Shown: one piece after another, positions 17,178-25,899 of the stretch | How the letters are laid out: each line of letters opens with the position of its first letter | Position numbering within the stretch: position 1 is the first letter of the stretch | NCBI RefSeq assembly: GCF_000243115.2 | Contig: NZ_CP007035.1 | Coordinates: 3,162,001 to 3,226,000, forward strand | Origin: Niabella soli DSM 19437 | GTDB lineage: Bacteria; Bacteroidota; Bacteroidia; Chitinophagales; Chitinophagaceae | Reading direction: 5' to 3' | Length of the DNA stretch: 64,000 nt | Program-made: the position numbers and the translations under genes | Notes under the pieces: model-generated | Databases searched by the model: none | What the model was told of the DNA's origin: nothing | The model's input: only the letters and a program-made list of their open reading frames with translations

Positions 17178-18365
17178 TTATTTTAAAACGCCCAGCTCTT
17201 TGCCCACTTTAGTAAAGGCAGCAATGGCTTTGTCCAGGTGCTCCTGTTCGTGGCCGGCGCTGAGCTGTACCCGGATGCGGGCCTGCCCTTTAGGCACTAC
17301 AGGAAAGAAAAACCCGATCACATAAATGCCCTCATCAAGCAGCTTCGCCGCAAAGTCTGCTGCCAGCACCGCATCATACAACATGATCGGCACAATAGGA
17401 TGGTCGCCGGGTTTAATATCGAAACCTGCCGCCGTCATTTTTTCACGGAAATATTTTGTGTTGTATTCCAGTTTATCTCTTAACTGTGTAGAAGCAGAAA
17501 GCATATCCAGCACGGCAATAGAGCCCCCAACAATTGAAGGAGCCAGCGTATTACTGAATAAATAGGGTCGGGATTTCTGTCGCAGCATTTCAATCACTTC
17601 TTTTTTCCCGGAAGTGAATCCGCCGGAAGCACCGCCCAGCGCCTTTCCCAGCGTACCGGTAATGATATCGATCTTACCCATCACGCCCCTGTATTCGTGG
17701 GTGCCGCGACCTGTTTTACCCAGGAAGCCCGAAGAATGACATTCATCGATCATGATCACCGCATCGTATTTTTCCGCCAACTCCACGATCTTATCCAATT
17801 GGGCGATCGTTCCGTCCATACTAAAAGAACCGTCCGTAACAATAATGCGGCTGCGGGCACCGGCGGCCTCTTTCAGCTTTGCTTCCAGATCCGCCATATT
17901 ATTATGCTCGTACCGGTAGCGTTGCGCTTTACATAAGCGAACGCCATCGATGATACTGGCATGGTTCAGCGCATCAGAAATGATAGCGTCCTGTTCATTA
18001 AAAAGCGGTTCAAAAACGCCGCCGTTTGCATCAAATGCCGCTGCATACAGGATGGTATCTTCCGTTCCCAGGAATTCAGACAGTTTTTGCTCCAGTTCCT
18101 TATGAATATCCTGCGTTCCGCAAATGAAACGTACACTGCTCATGCCATAACCCCGGGAATCGATAGTGGCGTGAGCGGCTTTAATTACATCAGGGTGAGA
18201 AGAAAGACCAAGGTAATTGTTGGCACAGAAATTTATCACGGTCTTGCCATTCACAGTAATAGCAGCGCCCTGCGGACTTTCAATAATGCGTTCTGTTTTA
18301 TAAAGACCAGAGGTTTTGATCTCCTCAAGTTCGCCGCCGATGCGTTTCGCAAAATGTTCGTTCAT
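17178..18365 (-). CDS. kbl: Glycine C-acetyltransferase (2-amino-3-ketobutyrate CoA ligase)
   Basis: A 395-residue alpha-oxoamine synthase of the PLP fold-type I family. It cleaves 2-amino-3-ketobutyrate with CoA to glycine and acetyl-CoA in threonine breakdown. Key features are [14 protein letters not shown] near residue 45, [13 protein letters not shown], the PLP aspartate/His region [18 protein letters not shown], and the PLP lysine in [14 protein letters not shown] near residue 242. The length matches Kbl (398 in E. coli). The related 8-amino-7-oxononanoate synthase is the main alternative, but the N-terminal sequence and length favour Kbl. No threonine dehydrogenase gene adjoins it. Confidence 0.92.
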   Translation of the reverse strand: MNEHFAKRIGGELEEIKTSGLYKTERIIESPQGAAITVNGKTVINFCANNYLGLSSHPDVIKAAHATIDSRGYGMSSVRFICGTQDIHKELEQKLSEFLGTEDTILYAAAFDANGGVFEPLFNEQDAIISDALNHASIIDGVRLCKAQRYRYEHNNMADLEAKLKEAAGARSRIIVTDGSFSMDGTIAQLDKIVELAEKYDAVIMIDECHSSGFLGKTGRGTHEYRGVMGKIDIITGTLGKALGGASGGFTSGKKEVIEMLRQKSRPYLFSNTLAPSIVGGSIAVLDMLSASTQLRDKLEYNTKYFREKMTAAGFDIKPGDHPIVPIMLYDAVLAADFAAKLLDEGIYVIGFFFPVVPKGQARIRVQLSAGHEQEHLDKAIAAFTKVGKELGVLK

Positions 18366-18493
18366 ATGTGAGTGTTTAAAAAGTATGTAGTTACAAACAA
18401 CCCGGCAAAGGTGTTAAAAAAAGCCATACAATGGTGGCTTTTCTGATATTTGTTCAATCGGTTGTACACAATAAAGCATTGATTTTGCAAAAC

Positions 18494-18524
18494 TTTGACA
18501 GGTCAGTTTTTTTTTCTAGTTTTA
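18494..18524 (+). promoter_or_regulatory. Promoter: TTTG-N19-TAGTTTTA
   Basis: TTTG at 18494-18497 is separated by exactly 19 nt from TAGTTTTA at 18517-18524, the Bacteroidota -33/-7 arrangement with one deviation in the last base of the -7 box. It sits 28 nt before the ATG at 18553 and would drive the four-gene outer-membrane cluster. Confidence 0.6.
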
Positions 18525-18552
18525 TAGGACACGATTGCCTTTTGTAAAACAT

Positions 18553-19263
18553 ATGAAAAAAAAACAACTTGCTTTTCTTTTAACACTATTGATCGCTTCC
18601 GGGGTAGCTGCTCAAAGCAGGAAAGCTGTCTTTTTGTTAGATACCAGCTATTTGCCGCCTGTTTATTACGAGAGCTTTAAATCAGATCTTCCTATATACA
18701 ACGGCCGCTTATTCGAATCGTATCCGCCTTCTATGATCGGCACCCCATTCCTGGATGATTCCAAATGGCATAACGGCGCTGTATGTTTCGATAGCGTATG
18801 GTACAAAAACCTTAACCTGAGATATGACGCAAATGCTGAAACGTTGATTATTGAGGATAAACAAATGCTGCCGGTGATTATATCCAATCAAAAAGTAGCT
18901 GCTTTTTACCTGGAAAACAGAAAGTTTGTAAAGCTGGGAACCGATATAGATAAGGCGCTGGTGAACGGATTTTACGAGATCTTAAACGAAGCAAAGCTGC
19001 CGGTTTTAATTCTAAGAAAAAAATACATCAGGGAAACGATTAATCAGCAAGAATCAAAAGTTGACCGGGAATTTATTTGGATCAGTAAATTTTATATCTA
19101 TAAAGACCAGCGCTTTCTACAGGTGCATTCGCAAAAAGATCTGTATACGATCCTGGGAGTGAGAAGAGCTGTTGTTGCAAGAGCGCTCCGGAAAGCACAT
19201 ATCAAATTCAAAACGAATGCCGAAGAAGCAATTCTGGCGGCTGCTCAGCTATATAACCCCTAA
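18553..19263 (+). CDS. Secreted protein of unknown function preceding a TonB receptor
   Basis: A 236-residue protein with a clean signal peptide (MKKKQLAFLLTLLIASGVAAQ, cleavage after AAQ) and no lipobox. The mature part starts with a region of aromatic, Pro-rich loops (YLPPVYYESF, YNGRLFESYPPSMIGTPFLDDSKW), continues with a strand-rich central part (LIIEDKQMLPVIISNQKVAAFYLENRKFVKL), and ends with a basic helical tail with RRAVVARALRKAHIKFK (residues about 205-221). I do not recognise the family. It is separated by 2 nt from the TonB receptor gene and is the first gene after a good promoter, so it is likely a partner of that receptor. An earlier in-frame start at 18535 lies in the predicted leader. 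Confidence 0.75.
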   Translation: MKKKQLAFLLTLLIASGVAAQSRKAVFLLDTSYLPPVYYESFKSDLPIYNGRLFESYPPSMIGTPFLDDSKWHNGAVCFDSVWYKNLNLRYDANAETLIIEDKQMLPVIISNQKVAAFYLENRKFVKLGTDIDKALVNGFYEILNEAKLPVLILRKKYIRETINQQESKVDREFIWISKFYIYKDQRFLQVHSQKDLYTILGVRRAVVARALRKAHIKFKTNAEEAILAAAQLYNP

Positions 19264-19265
19264 TA

Positions 19266-22028
19266 ATGCTTATTAATAAAAGGACGCCAATCATTATCTT
19301 TTTTATCTGCGCCGCTACCGGTTTGAGCGCCCAGGAGGGAGTACCTGTAAAAAGCGATAGTATACATCTTTCAGACTTTTTTTTGCTGCTTGAAAAAAAG
19401 AGCCATCACCGGTTTTATTATAATGCCCAACAGACGGATTCGATTTTAATAAAACGGCCTCCCGAAAGTGGGTCGTTGCCGGCGACGCTTTCCAGCGCAT
19501 TGGATGGCACCGAGTTGTCATATGCGATCGATGAAAAAGAAAAAAAAGTTTATATAACCCGGGGCTTAAAAATGCAACTGGCTTTACCTCCGGGTATCTA
19601 CCAGCCTGAAAAGGCTTTAACCGTCCAGCAAAAAAACACTCCGAAGATCAGTGAATACGGTATCGATAACAAAAAAAGAACGGCGCCCACCTCCCAGGAA
19701 AAACTATATGAGATCGGCAACAGAAATATTGCCAGGGCTCAGCAAACCGTGCTGGTGGGCACTATAAAAAGCGCCCGCACCGGGGAACCCTTCCCCAATA
19801 TTGCAGTATTGGTCGATAATGAATATTCCACTACTACAGATCCCTACGGCAACTATTCCTTAAGTATTCCGTCGGGCAAGCATACCTTGAATATAACAGG
19901 CTTTGGGATCAGGGAAACGAATTTAAACCTGATGGTGTATAATGACGGACGGATGGATGTAAGTGTTCAGGATCAGATCCCCACATTAAAGGAGATCATT
20001 GTTTCCACCGCAAAAACACGAAACATCCGGAATGTACAAATGGGTTTATCCCGTCTTACGATTGCGCAGATAAAGAAGATTCCGACCGTTTTCGGGGAGG
20101 CCGATATCTTGCGGGCCATCACCACCCTGCCGGGAGTGAAGACGGTGGGCGAAGCCAGTACCGGTTTTAATGTGCGCGGCGGTTCCGCCGATCAGAACCT
20201 CATTTTATTTAATGACGCCACCATCTATAACCCGTCTCACTTTTTTGGAATGTTCTCCGCTTTCAACCCCGAAATCGTAAAAGATGTGGAATTATATAAA
20301 AGTTCCATCCCTGCAAAATATGGGGGCAGACTGGCATCCGTACTGGATATTAACAGCCGGGAAGGCAATAAGAAACAGCTCACCGGTTCTGCAGGTATCG
20401 GGCCGGTCACCAGCCGCCTGGAACTGGAAGGCCCTATTGTAAAAGACCGGACCTCTTTTATTTTTGGAGGTCGTGCTACTTACGCCAACTGGCTGATCAA
20501 TGTTTTACCTAAAGAATATGATAAGAGCAAAGCCAATTTCCAGGACTTTAACCTCGGACTGAGCCACCGCATCGATTCTAATAACACGCTTTACCTGAAC
20601 GCTTATTACAGTAACGACCGGTTTCAGCTCAACAGTGATACCATTTACGGATATAGCAACCGGAATGCTTCCTTTAAGTGGAAAAGAAACTTTTCCCGCA
20701 GGCTACAGGCCGAGCTGATCGGTGGGTATGATTATTATAAATATGATATCAACAGCGGGGTGAATACCGTAAATGCTTTTGATCTGTTTTTCGATATACG
20801 GCAATTGTACGGGAAACTGAATTTTTCCTATTTCATCAATCAAAAACACGCCGTTGACTTTGGGGTCAGCTCCTTGTCCTACCGGCTGCGCCCGGGTGTA
20901 TTTAACCCGCTTACCAGTAGTTCGCTCGTACGCCCCGATACCATAAATACAGAGCATGCACTCGAAAATGCCGCGTATGTTACCCATCGTTTTAACGCCA
21001 CAAATAAACTTTCCTTCAGCACCGGGATCCGGTATTCGTTTTATTCCTACATGGGGCCGCAAACGGTAAGTTATTATGCCGCCAGCCAGCCAAGAACAGA
21101 CGATACCCGCACGGAAACTGTCGCCTACGGTAAAGGCAAGTTTATTAAAAACTACCAGGGTCCCGAAATACGTTTTTCCACACGGTATGCTTTTACACCA
21201 ACCTTCTCCATAAAAGCTTCCTATAATTCGCTGCGACAATACATCCACCTCTTATCTAATACCACGGTTATTTCCCCAACGGATATCTGGAAGCTGAGTG
21301 ATCCTAATATTCAGCCGCAGATCGGAGACCAGGTTTCTTTGGGATTTTATAAAAATCTAAGATCAAATACCATCGAAACATCCGTAGAAGTATATTACAA
21401 GAATATAAAAAACTACCTGGATTATAAGCCGGGAGCCTCATTGGTCATGAATCATCATATCGAAACAGATGTGATCAATACAAAAGGCAAGGCTTATGGA
21501 GTGGAATTGCTCATAAAAAAACCCGTGGGAAAACTGAACGGATGGATCGGCTATACTTACTCCAGGATCCTGCTGAAATCTACAGATCTCAGTTTGGGCT
21601 CCATGATCAATAACGGGCAGTTCTATTCTGCAAACTACGATAAACCCCATGATGTAATTGTGGTGGGGAATTTTGAGATCAACCACCGGTTCAGTTTATC
21701 CCTCAACTCCACCTACAGCACCGGCCGCCCCATTACTTACCCTGTAGGAGAATATGTGTATGCCGGTTCCGCGCGCGTGTTATACTCAGACAGGAACCAA
21801 TACCGCATTCCGGATTACTACCGGACCGATTTTTCCATGAATATTGATGGCAATCATAAAGTGCATCAAAAAACACATAACTCATGGACCATCGGGGTTT
21901 ATAATCTGTTTGGCAGAAGAAACCCTTACTCAGTTTATTTTATTTCTGAAAATGGAGTGGTTAACGGCTATAAGTTATCCATATTCGGAAGTGCGATACC
22001 TTTTATTAACTATAATATTCGTTTTTAA
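19266..22028 (+). CDS. TonB-dependent outer membrane receptor with STN-like and CarboxypepD_reg-like domains
   Basis: A 920-residue receptor. The signal peptide is residues 1-22. Residues about 30-98 look like an STN (secretin/TonB short N-terminal) domain, which in FecA-like receptors passes a signal to an anti-sigma factor. Residues about 160-245 form a carboxypeptidase-regulatory-like beta-sandwich (GTIKSARTGEPFPNIAVLVDNEYSTTT). The plug spans about 265-380 (GEADILRAITTLPGV, GFNVRGGSADQNLILFN), and a beta-barrel ends in an aromatic NYNIRF terminus. It forms a tight operon: 2 nt after the unknown secreted protein gene, and a 1-nt gap to the DUF4249 gene. No fecI/fecR pair is nearby, so the STN role is open. 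Confidence 0.92.
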   Translation: MLINKRTPIIIFFICAATGLSAQEGVPVKSDSIHLSDFFLLLEKKSHHRFYYNAQQTDSILIKRPPESGSLPATLSSALDGTELSYAIDEKEKKVYITRGLKMQLALPPGIYQPEKALTVQQKNTPKISEYGIDNKKRTAPTSQEKLYEIGNRNIARAQQTVLVGTIKSARTGEPFPNIAVLVDNEYSTTTDPYGNYSLSIPSGKHTLNITGFGIRETNLNLMVYNDGRMDVSVQDQIPTLKEIIVSTAKTRNIRNVQMGLSRLTIAQIKKIPTVFGEADILRAITTLPGVKTVGEASTGFNVRGGSADQNLILFNDATIYNPSHFFGMFSAFNPEIVKDVELYKSSIPAKYGGRLASVLDINSREGNKKQLTGSAGIGPVTSRLELEGPIVKDRTSFIFGGRATYANWLINVLPKEYDKSKANFQDFNLGLSHRIDSNNTLYLNAYYSNDRFQLNSDTIYGYSNRNASFKWKRNFSRRLQAELIGGYDYYKYDINSGVNTVNAFDLFFDIRQLYGKLNFSYFINQKHAVDFGVSSLSYRLRPGVFNPLTSSSLVRPDTINTEHALENAAYVTHRFNATNKLSFSTGIRYSFYSYMGPQTVSYYAASQPRTDDTRTETVAYGKGKFIKNYQGPEIRFSTRYAFTPTFSIKASYNSLRQYIHLLSNTTVISPTDIWKLSDPNIQPQIGDQVSLGFYKNLRSNTIETSVEVYYKNIKNYLDYKPGASLVMNHHIETDVINTKGKAYGVELLIKKPVGKLNGWIGYTYSRILLKSTDLSLGSMINNGQFYSANYDKPHDVIVVGNFEINHRFSLSLNSTYSTGRPITYPVGEYVYAGSARVLYSDRNQYRIPDYYRTDFSMNIDGNHKVHQKTHNSWTIGVYNLFGRRNPYSVYFISENGVVNGYKLSIFGSAIPFINYNIRF

Positions 22029-22029
22029 A

Positions 22030-23187
22030 ATGAGGCTGCGCTATTATTGTTATTGTTTTATACTCTTTGTTTCAGTCCTTTCCTGTAAGGACCGTTACAT
22101 TCCAGATATACAATCGACCGGAACGGGATACCTTGTTGTGGAAGGGGTGCTGAACGCCGGGAATGCACCTACAACATTAACCGTTTCCCGGACAAAAAAA
22201 ATTGTTGCAGGCAACCAGCCGGCGTATGAAAGCGGCGCAACCATTACGGTAGAAGGCTCGGATAATTCGGTGAAGCCGCTAACTATGACCAGTGCCGGGA
22301 TTTATCAAAACAACAATCTGAATCTTTCTGCCAGCAACAAATACCGGGTTCGGATTAAGACGGGTGATGGCAAGGAATATTTGTCTGACTTTGTAGCGGT
22401 AAAAACCACGCCGCCGATAGACAGCATCGGCTGGAAACAAAACGACGATGGAGTGCAGCTCTATGTAAACACTCATGACCCGGCCAACAACACCATTTAC
22501 TACCGCTGGGACTGGGATGAAACCTGGGAGATCCATAGCTATTACCCATCCTCTTTAATTTATGATCCAAAATCACCCCAGGCAGATGCCTTTGGTGTCC
22601 GGCCTCGTGAATTTCCGAAAGAAGATGTGAGCGTTTGTTGGCGATATGGAAAGTCGACTACCCTGCTGTTTGCCAGTTCTGCGAAATTGACGGCCGATGT
22701 GATCCATGAGTTCCCAATAAACGAGATTCCAGCGGGAGATGACCGGCTTTCTGTTAATTACAGTATTCTTTTGCGGCAATATGCGATGGATAAGGCGGCC
22801 TACGAGTTTTATGATCTGATGAAAAAAAATACCGAATCGATCGGCAGTATTTTTGACCCGATGCCCTCAGAGCTGCGCGGAAACATCCATTGTATTACGA
22901 ATCCGGCCGAAACAGTGATCGGGTATATTGCGGCAGCCACCATTACTCAAAAACGCGTGTTTATTGCTGCCCCTCCCGGATGGAACTTCCGGCAAGGCTG
23001 TTTACAGGAATTCGTTGTCAAAAACCCGGATAGTACGAAAACCTATTTCGCCGGTGGCGCCCTGATTCCGATAAGTGAAGAAAAGCGGGTCGAACCCCCT
23101 GCAGACGGATATAGTGCTTCATCAGGAATATGTGTGGACTGTACAACAAGAGGAGGAAGCACGCAAAAACCATCTTACTGGCCTTAA
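22030..23187 (+). CDS. DUF4249 family lipoprotein
   Basis: A 385-residue lipoprotein starting at the ATG 22030, one base after the receptor stop codon; an earlier in-frame start at 21844 lies inside the receptor gene and is rejected. The signal has a hydrophobic core ending in SVLSC (lipobox cysteine about residue 18). The mature N-terminus has KDRYIPDIQSTGTGYLVVEGVLNAG, typical of DUF4249, followed by an Ig-like strand-rich segment (TLTVSRTKKI, ATITVEGSDN) and a C-terminal part with several Cys (CVDCTTRGG). DUF4249 proteins are nearly always paired with a TonB receptor and are thought to sit on the outer leaflet like SusD. The ligand is unknown. Confidence 0.9.
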   Translation: MRLRYYCYCFILFVSVLSCKDRYIPDIQSTGTGYLVVEGVLNAGNAPTTLTVSRTKKIVAGNQPAYESGATITVEGSDNSVKPLTMTSAGIYQNNNLNLSASNKYRVRIKTGDGKEYLSDFVAVKTTPPIDSIGWKQNDDGVQLYVNTHDPANNTIYYRWDWDETWEIHSYYPSSLIYDPKSPQADAFGVRPREFPKEDVSVCWRYGKSTTLLFASSAKLTADVIHEFPINEIPAGDDRLSVNYSILLRQYAMDKAAYEFYDLMKKNTESIGSIFDPMPSELRGNIHCITNPAETVIGYIAAATITQKRVFIAAPPGWNFRQGCLQEFVVKNPDSTKTYFAGGALIPISEEKRVEPPADGYSASSGICVDCTTRGGSTQKPSYWP

Positions 23188-23200
23188 TAACCCGGAGAAA

Positions 23201-25597
23201 ATGAATAAAAATTATCTTATTGGTTCTTGTATACGATTGCTGCTGCTTATTGTTTTTCTAAATACAACTATCGTTTCTTTTGGCCAGACAGAGCTACCTT
23301 TAACCGCTGTACAGGAGCAATATGCAAACAATAAAGAAGCTACATTTGTTCATACAGATAAGGAAGCCTACCTGGCCGGAGAGATCGTCTGGTACAAAAT
23401 ATACCTGCTTAATACAATTGGGTACACAACAGCAAATTACAATACCATTGTTTATATCGAATTGGTTAACGACAAAGGAGCCGCAGTGCTGCAATCAAAA
23501 GTAGAGCTAAAAAAAGGATTGGGAAGCGGCAGCCTCTACCTCCCTGTGACGATTAATACCGGCGCCTATACACTTATAAGTTATACCAGCCAGATGAAGA
23601 ACGGAGACCCTAAACTGTTTTTCAGAAAGCGGGTCGTTATTACCAACGCTTTAAGCGCTAATGGTTCGGTACTGGCAGCATCCAATAACAACGCTATTGT
23701 AAATTTCTTTCCCGAAGGGGGCGATCTGATAGAAGGATTAATAACAAAAGTGGGCGTACAGGTATTGGACCCCGGCGCCACAAAAGGAATACAGGCTATC
23801 GGGTATATTCTTGAAAACGAAACCGACACTGTTGCACGATTCGAAACCGCTAAATTCGGATTGGGGCAGTTTACCTATACCCCTCATTCGGGTAAAAGAT
23901 ATACTGCCGTAGTTACTGTTGGAAATAAGGCCCCCGTTAAAACCGGCCTGCCCACTCAAAAGCTAAACGGCCATACCATAAGCGTAACGGATGCAGGAAA
24001 GGATGCCTATAAGATAATTGTATCTGCACAAAGAGCGGCTCCGCAAAAAATGTACCTGGTGGCGCATTCGGATCAAACAAATAAGATGGCTGTTGAATTT
24101 GATATGGATGCAGATAACAGCTTTGCGTATAATGTAGACAAATCCCGGCTGGGCACGGGGATCATTTATTTTACCTTATTTAACCAGCACTGGCAGCCGG
24201 TTAGCGAACGGTTGGTTTTTATTCCGCAGGAACTGCCCGTTACCGGGGTTAAGATCAGTACAGAAAAAAATATTTTTGCAGGCAGGGAAAATGCGCCAAT
24301 CGAATTGGAGCCTCTGCAGGCTTCAGGCAACAGTGGTGTGATCAATGCTTCATTGTCGGTTTATGCAACAGATACTAACGGGTCTTCAGCCGGGACGATC
24401 CATGATTATTTGCTACTGACCCGTCATCTGGCTGGCAAAATAGAAGCCCCGGAATTTTATTTCACACCCGAGGCGCAACAGGGGAATTATATCGACAACC
24501 TTATGCTGGTAAATGGCTGGAGGCGATTTAATACTGCAACCACTACCGGTAAAAAGCCCGTTGCGCTTCCCGAATATAACGGGCATATTATTACAGCCCG
24601 TATAACCAACACCTGGACCAACAAACCGGAAGCTGATGCAGCCTGCTTTCTGACGGTACCTTCTGTTCCTTTTGGACTTTTTAACGGAACAAGCGATGCG
24701 GCCGGTATGGTACGATTTAATATAACCCGGTACTATGGCCCGGGTGATATATTTATAAAACCGTTCCCGACGGGAAATAATGCGGACACCTACCGGATAG
24801 ATATTATTTCGCCTTTTGCGGATAGCACCAGCAAAATATTTTATCAGCCCGGCTTCTATTTGAACCCGGCTGATAGTGTTGAGCTGTTAAAAAGAAGCAT
24901 CGCCATGCAGGCACAGAATATCTACAACCAGGATAAGTTAAACAGGTTTCTGATCCCTTCATATAAAGACACGCTTCCCTTCTATGATAAACCGGAGATC
25001 ACTTATCTGTTGGATAATTACAAACGGTTTTCGACAATGGAGGAAGTGCTCAGGGAATACGTTACCCCAATAAATGTAGTGGTGCGCGATAAGAAATTAA
25101 AGATGACTTTCTATGATGAAAAAAACCAAACGGTGTACCGGTACGCGGCTTTAGTGCTGCTGGATGGCGTTCCGCTGGCCGACTACAATAGTATTTTTAA
25201 CTACGATCCGTTTAAAGTAAAACAACTGGACGTGATACCAAGAAGATTCGTGATCGGCTCCGCCGTTTATTCGGGAATTGCGAGTTTTCAAACCTATGAT
25301 TCGAAGTTTAACGGATTTGAATTAGATCCTTCCGCCATTCCCATCGACTACGAGGGGCTGGAATTAAAACGGGAATTCTTTAGCCCGGAATATGCAACTA
25401 ACAAAGGGGACCTGCGCATTCCGGACTATCGTACCACTTTGCTCTGGAACCCCGATATACGCTTTGCAGGAAATAAAAAACAGCAAATAAGTTGCTTCAC
25501 TTCTGATTACACCGGCACTTATAAAATAGTATTGCAGGGGATTACCGAAGACGGGAAACCGGTTTATGGAGAAAGTACATTCAAAGTGGATAAATAG
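23201..25597 (+). CDS. Large secreted MG2-like (macroglobulin-type) protein
   Basis: A 798-residue secreted protein with signal MNKNYLIGSCIRLLLLIVFLNTTIVSFGQ. Residues about 40-145 match the MG2 pattern of alpha-2-macroglobulin-like proteins (FVHTDKEAYLAGEIVWYKIYLLN), followed by further beta-sandwich modules. NFFPEGGDLIEGL near residue 170 is a recurrent motif in such Bacteroidota proteins. No thioester motif (CxEQ) is visible, so it is not a trapping macroglobulin. A later region (VVVRDKKLKMTF, then LVLLDGVPLADYNSIFNYDP) resembles a TonB-plug-like fold used as an accessory domain. The start at 23201 is 13 nt after the DUF4249 stop. It probably works with the upstream receptor. Confidence 0.8.
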   Translation: MNKNYLIGSCIRLLLLIVFLNTTIVSFGQTELPLTAVQEQYANNKEATFVHTDKEAYLAGEIVWYKIYLLNTIGYTTANYNTIVYIELVNDKGAAVLQSKVELKKGLGSGSLYLPVTINTGAYTLISYTSQMKNGDPKLFFRKRVVITNALSANGSVLAASNNNAIVNFFPEGGDLIEGLITKVGVQVLDPGATKGIQAIGYILENETDTVARFETAKFGLGQFTYTPHSGKRYTAVVTVGNKAPVKTGLPTQKLNGHTISVTDAGKDAYKIIVSAQRAAPQKMYLVAHSDQTNKMAVEFDMDADNSFAYNVDKSRLGTGIIYFTLFNQHWQPVSERLVFIPQELPVTGVKISTEKNIFAGRENAPIELEPLQASGNSGVINASLSVYATDTNGSSAGTIHDYLLLTRHLAGKIEAPEFYFTPEAQQGNYIDNLMLVNGWRRFNTATTTGKKPVALPEYNGHIITARITNTWTNKPEADAACFLTVPSVPFGLFNGTSDAAGMVRFNITRYYGPGDIFIKPFPTGNNADTYRIDIISPFADSTSKIFYQPGFYLNPADSVELLKRSIAMQAQNIYNQDKLNRFLIPSYKDTLPFYDKPEITYLLDNYKRFSTMEEVLREYVTPINVVVRDKKLKMTFYDEKNQTVYRYAALVLLDGVPLADYNSIFNYDPFKVKQLDVIPRRFVIGSAVYSGIASFQTYDSKFNGFELDPSAIPIDYEGLELKREFFSPEYATNKGDLRIPDYRTTLLWNPDIRFAGNKKQQISCFTSDYTGTYKIVLQGITEDGKPVYGESTFKVDK

Positions 25598-25646
25598 GTA
25601 ATGATTCGTCGTTTTGAATCAATACACCTATGATATAATATTCTTT

Positions 25647-25817
25647 CGTCACCCTGAGCGAAATGTAATGGAGCCGAAGGGTCTAGCGAATGTCGGGGCG
25701 GCCGAAAGTCGGGAGAAGTGATCGTAGTAATCTCGTTCTTTAATGATACGATTTCTTTTCATCCTCACCATCCGACTGGTCGTCCGGACGGGCTGCGTCG
25801 GGCTCATCGAAATGACG
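25647..25817. repeat. Intergenic repeat with CGTCACCC...AAATGACG ends
   Basis: The 302-bp convergent gap holds a segment bounded by CGTCACCCTGAGC and ATCGAAATGACG, an imperfect terminal inverted repeat. Its last 25 nt (25793-25817) are identical to 48049-48073. No gene-like reading frame is seen. It belongs to the dispersed family also seen at 5334-5498 and 47975-48073. Confidence 0.55.
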
Positions 25818-25899
25818 CTGCCTTAATGCGTCATTGTCTCATTGTTTTGGCAGCACAAATAAATAACTCGAAATGACGACACATTGTGATTTGTCTTTT

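Noticed and set aside
20703-21248. Open frame of 181 codons on the minus strand within the TonB receptor gene
   Set aside because: Antisense shadow of a gene with clear domains; no signal peptide, motif or independent start signals.
19266-22028. TonB receptor as a SusC-type polysaccharide transporter
   Set aside because: No SusD-type protein or glycoside hydrolase is in the cluster; the partner is a DUF4249 lipoprotein and the gene carries an STN-like domain.
21844-23187. Longer frame for the DUF4249 gene
   Set aside because: Its first 62 codons overlap the end of the receptor gene; the ATG at 22030 starts a clean lipoprotein signal.
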